From Advenella incenata (GTDB lineage: Bacteria; Pseudomonadota; Gammaproteobacteria; Burkholderiales; Burkholderiaceae_B): a DNA stretch of 64,000 nucleotides. Position numbers and translations under genes: made by a program. Below are positions 61,317 through 64,000 of the stretch, in pieces. The notes beneath the pieces are model-generated. The model was given only the letters and a program-made list of their open reading frames with translations, did not search any database and had not been told where the DNA came from. Position 1 is the first letter of the stretch. Each line of letters starts with the position of its first letter. Where the stretch lies: positions 620,001 to 684,000 of the forward strand of contig NZ_SHKO01000001.1 in NCBI RefSeq assembly GCF_004217095.1, read 5' to 3'.

Positions 61317-63215
61317 TTGCGATATCAACTGCTTACGTTTGTCCTGGCGCTGTTTCTCGTATTTTTTGTCAGTCGTGTTTTATTAGTGCTTTGGCAGCGC
61401 AGGCGCGTTCAGGCGGCCCACGGTATCGGCCGCGTGTTCCTGGGCGGATTGCGCATGGACATGAACCAGATCGCAACCTACGTTGCGTTGCCCGCGGTGC
61501 TGATGCCCTGGCTGGAAGATCGCCAGTGGTTCGTTACCGTGACTGCAGTCTGGTTCGGCGTGTGGTGGCTCGGCTGCGTATTCATGGAAATCTGCACGCC
61601 GCAATTTATTGATGAATACGATTCCCGTCCGAACCGGTTGTTCGTTGAGTATCTGAAACACCCCAAAGAGGTGTCCGGGATGCTGTGGCGAGGATACAAA
61701 AAAGTGCTGGCGCTGGGGCTGCTGTTTTTTGCCGGCATGATTGCGCTGGCCCTGCATTTGTTTTCAGGCTATACGTCGGCGCTGCTTGGCCCATGGTGGC
61801 TCAGGCCCATTGAATCGCTGGTCTACGCGGCTCTGTGCTTTCTCATGATTCGCGGGACGCTGAAAAAGCGCCCCATCAACCCGTCTACCGTGGCATTCGC
61901 CGGCGATGGCATGGTCAATAGTCTGGCGTTGAACTCCATGTATAGCCTGCAGTACGCCATCTATGCAATGAAGTACGAGATGTCGGCCGAAGACGTCTAT
62001 GGCAAGATGCCGGTCGAGCAGATGAACCAGATTGTGTGCGAGGCGGCCGGTATTGACGTAGCTGCTGATTCAGGCACGGGGCCCGCAACCCGGCACCGGC
62101 AGGAGGTGTCAGTCAGCAGCGCCAGGCCGCTTAATATCGTTTTGATTGTCGAAGAAAGCCTGGGGGCGCAATATGTGCAGACGCTGGGCGGGCAGTCGCT
62201 GACGCCCAATCTGGATGCCTTGTACGAACAGGGATGGGGCTTTACCCGTGCCTATGCGACTGGCACCCGCTCCGTACGTGGGCTGGAGGCGCTATCCGCC
62301 GGCTTTCCACCCACCATCACCCAATCGGTATTCAAATTGCCTGGAGCGCAAAGCGGCTTCTTTACGATCGCCGACGTACTGGGCCAGCAGCATGGCTATC
62401 ATTCCCGCTTTCTGTATGGTGGCGAAGCCCATTTCGACAATATGAAAGGCTTCTTCCTGGGCAATGGCTTTCGCGAGGTGATTGACGGCCCGCAGTTCAA
62501 GGATCCGGCGTTTCTGGGCACCTGGGGCTATTGCGACGAAGATATGTTCAATCAGCTGGATCGCCTGCTGCAGGAGGATGCCTCGCGCAAGGAGCCCGTG
62601 CTCACGCTAGCCTTCAGCGTGAGCAATCATTCGCCTTGGGAGTATCCCGAGGGCCGTATCCAGACTACCGGCAACCCGGCTACCGTGGAAAATACCGTTC
62701 GTTATGCCGACCATGCGCTGGGGCAGTTTTTTGAAACCGCCAAAACGCGGGACTACTGGAACAATACCGTGTTTGTGGTGGTGGCCGACCATGATTCGCG
62801 GGTGTTCGGCGCCGAGCTGATCCCTCTGAAGCATTTTCATATTCCTGCCGTTATTCTGGGTGGCACGGTCGCGCCGCGTCGCGACGATCGTCTTATCAGT
62901 CAGATCGACCTGGCGCCCACCTTATTGTCGCTGGCCGGCGCCGCTTGTGAACACCCGATGATCGGCCAGGATTTGACCCGGCAGACGCCTGACCGCGCCA
63001 TCATGCAATATGGTGACCGCTACGGCTACCTGCAAGGCGAGCACCTGACGGTGCTGGAGCCGCATCTGGATCCGCAGCAGTTTCGCTATACGGCGCCCGA
63101 GTCGTTTGAACCCATGGTGTCCGATGAGGCGCTGGTGAGGCTGGCGCGCGCTCATGCGTTGTGGCCCTTCAGTGTTTACCGGGATAAAAGCTATACTGTG
63201 CCGAAACAACGTTGA
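61317..63215 (+). CDS. LTA synthase-family phosphoglycerol transferase (sulfatase fold)
   Basis: A 632-residue inner-membrane protein. Five or so N-terminal helices occupy residues 1-185 and the periplasmic alkaline-phosphatase-like domain starts near residue 270 (RPLNIVLIVEESLGAQYVQT). The metal-bound nucleophilic threonine is in ATGTRSVRGLEA; other metal ligands are in FLYGGEAHFDNMKGF and VVADHDSRVFG. In Gram-negative bacteria such enzymes transfer phosphoglycerol to periplasmic glucans or glycolipids. The best start is a TTG at 61317; no ATG in frame precedes the conserved region. It is followed by glpK. Confidence 0.88.
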   Translation: MRYQLLTFVLALFLVFFVSRVLLVLWQRRRVQAAHGIGRVFLGGLRMDMNQIATYVALPAVLMPWLEDRQWFVTVTAVWFGVWWLGCVFMEICTPQFIDEYDSRPNRLFVEYLKHPKEVSGMLWRGYKKVLALGLLFFAGMIALALHLFSGYTSALLGPWWLRPIESLVYAALCFLMIRGTLKKRPINPSTVAFAGDGMVNSLALNSMYSLQYAIYAMKYEMSAEDVYGKMPVEQMNQIVCEAAGIDVAADSGTGPATRHRQEVSVSSARPLNIVLIVEESLGAQYVQTLGGQSLTPNLDALYEQGWGFTRAYATGTRSVRGLEALSAGFPPTITQSVFKLPGAQSGFFTIADVLGQQHGYHSRFLYGGEAHFDNMKGFFLGNGFREVIDGPQFKDPAFLGTWGYCDEDMFNQLDRLLQEDASRKEPVLTLAFSVSNHSPWEYPEGRIQTTGNPATVENTVRYADHALGQFFETAKTRDYWNNTVFVVVADHDSRVFGAELIPLKHFHIPAVILGGTVAPRRDDRLISQIDLAPTLLSLAGAACEHPMIGQDLTRQTPDRAIMQYGDRYGYLQGEHLTVLEPHLDPQQFRYTAPESFEPMVSDEALVRLARAHALWPFSVYRDKSYTVPKQR

Positions 63216-63278
63216 TCGCAGGTAACGTGCACTCGTATTGGGGTGCGCCAGCCTGAACTTATTTTCGGAGAGCCAACC

Positions 63279-64000
63279 ATGGATTATCTGCTGGCGCTAG
63301 ATCAGGGAACGTCCAGTTCCCGCAGCATTTTATTTGATCGCAACGGGCAAATTGTTGGTCTTGCCCAGCAGGAGTTTACGCAGCATTATCCGCAATCTGG
63401 CTGGGTCGAACATGATGCAGTTGAAATCTGGCGTACCCAACTGGTCACCATGCAAAAGGTGCTGCATCAGACCGCGGTAGACATTGCCAGGGTGCGCGCA
63501 GTTGGCATCACCAACCAGCGCGAGACATCAGTGTTATGGGACCGCGCTACAGGTGAACCCCTGGGGCCGGCGATCGTATGGCAGGATCGTCGGGGCGAAC
63601 CGTTGTGCCGTCAGTTGCGCGACCAGGGGTATGAGCCCATGATTCTGGAGAAGACCGGCCTGCGCCTGGATGCGTACTTTTCTGCGACCAAACTGGCCTG
63701 GATGCTGGAGCATCTGCCGCAGGCCAGGGCACGTGCCGAAAAAGGCGAACTCCTGTTCGGCACCATTGACAGCTGGCTGATCTGGCAACTGACCGGCGGC
63801 AAGGTGCACGCCACCGATGTGACCAATGCGTCGCGCACCATGCTGTTCAATGTGCATACGGGACAGTGGGACCCGCAATTGCTGGATCTGTTCCAGATTC
63901 CCGCCAGCCTGTTGCCGCAGGTAATGGCCTCCAGCGCCCACTATGGCGATATCCCGGCCGAACTGCTGGGTTATGCGCTGCCCATTTGCGGCGTGGCGGG
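63279..64000 (+). CDS. glpK: Glycerol kinase, 3' part outside window
   Basis: The ATG at 63279 opens a frame that stays open to the window end (240 codons seen; full proteins are about 500). [62 protein letters not shown] and [20 protein letters not shown]-type text are the N-terminal FGGY kinase signatures of GlpK. It phosphorylates glycerol to glycerol-3-phosphate. CGGAGAG precedes the start. Confidence 0.95.
   Translation, partial: MDYLLALDQGTSSSRSILFDRNGQIVGLAQQEFTQHYPQSGWVEHDAVEIWRTQLVTMQKVLHQTAVDIARVRAVGITNQRETSVLWDRATGEPLGPAIVWQDRRGEPLCRQLRDQGYEPMILEKTGLRLDAYFSATKLAWMLEHLPQARARAEKGELLFGTIDSWLIWQLTGGKVHATDVTNASRTMLFNVHTGQWDPQLLDLFQIPASLLPQVMASSAHYGDIPAELLGYALPICGVA

Noticed and set aside
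1-64000. rRNA, tRNA, CRISPR, prophage or intact insertion sequence
   Set aside because: None could be recognised by reading both strands; short tRNA-like hairpins were not convincing.

Overview
The window looks like chromosome of a betaproteobacterium of the Alcaligenaceae (Advenella/Bordetella/Achromobacter-like; genus is inference). The grounds are a large set of Bug/TctC solute receptors without matching permeases, a Burkholderiales-style cytochrome aa3 operon with its small assembly protein and DUF2970 gene, PhaM, and a CIRCE element in front of rpoH. I saw no rRNA, tRNA, CRISPR array, prophage or intact insertion sequence.

Left third (1-28.8 kb) is a catabolic and regulatory region. It opens with a truncated PQQ dehydrogenase and a stress module (ECF sigma and anti-sigma divergent from a catalase-like protein and cytochrome b561). 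Then come several cassettes built alike: a regulator, a Bug receptor and one to three enzymes. These are (a) TauD dioxygenase, ICL/PEP-mutase-family lyase, Bug, and PDC-lactonase-like hydrolase under a divergent LysR; (b) a LysR regulator fused to a complete Bug domain, divergent from an ammonia-lyase-family enzyme lacking the usual Ala-Ser-Gly cofactor triad, a Bug receptor and an M20 amidohydrolase; (c) LysR, class III CoA-transferase, Bug and AcuI/YhdH reductase; (d) XRE-cupin regulator, Bug and class II aldolase. Six free Bug genes, one fused Bug domain and one Bug remnant lie between 5 and 28 kb, with no TctA/TctB gene. Locus (b), 15.5-21.5 kb, is the most novel part of the window.

Middle (29-48 kb) is mostly core: a SnoaL-like protein with a P-loop kinase, glmS, an Lrp-type regulator, a glmU/MFS/glycosyltransferase run, PhaM and a Nudix hydrolase, then the aa3 oxidase set (coxB, coxA, small assembly protein, DUF2970, coxC; SURF1, SCO-like, ctaA, ctaB, senC). 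ctaG/cox11, normally in this operon, is absent here.

Right third: 48.5-54.2 kb is a type VI secretion accessory module with three small, mutually similar unknown proteins, a DUF2169-pentapeptide protein, a second pentapeptide protein and a DUF4150 PAAR-like tip. There is no VgrG and no obvious toxin. It is followed by a cNMP-domain Na+/H+ antiporter, a candidate small RNA with an anti-Shine-Dalgarno-like loop, rpoH under CIRCE control, S-formylglutathione hydrolase, a degenerate REP-type transposase homologue, an LtaS-like phosphoglycerol transferase and the start of glpK.
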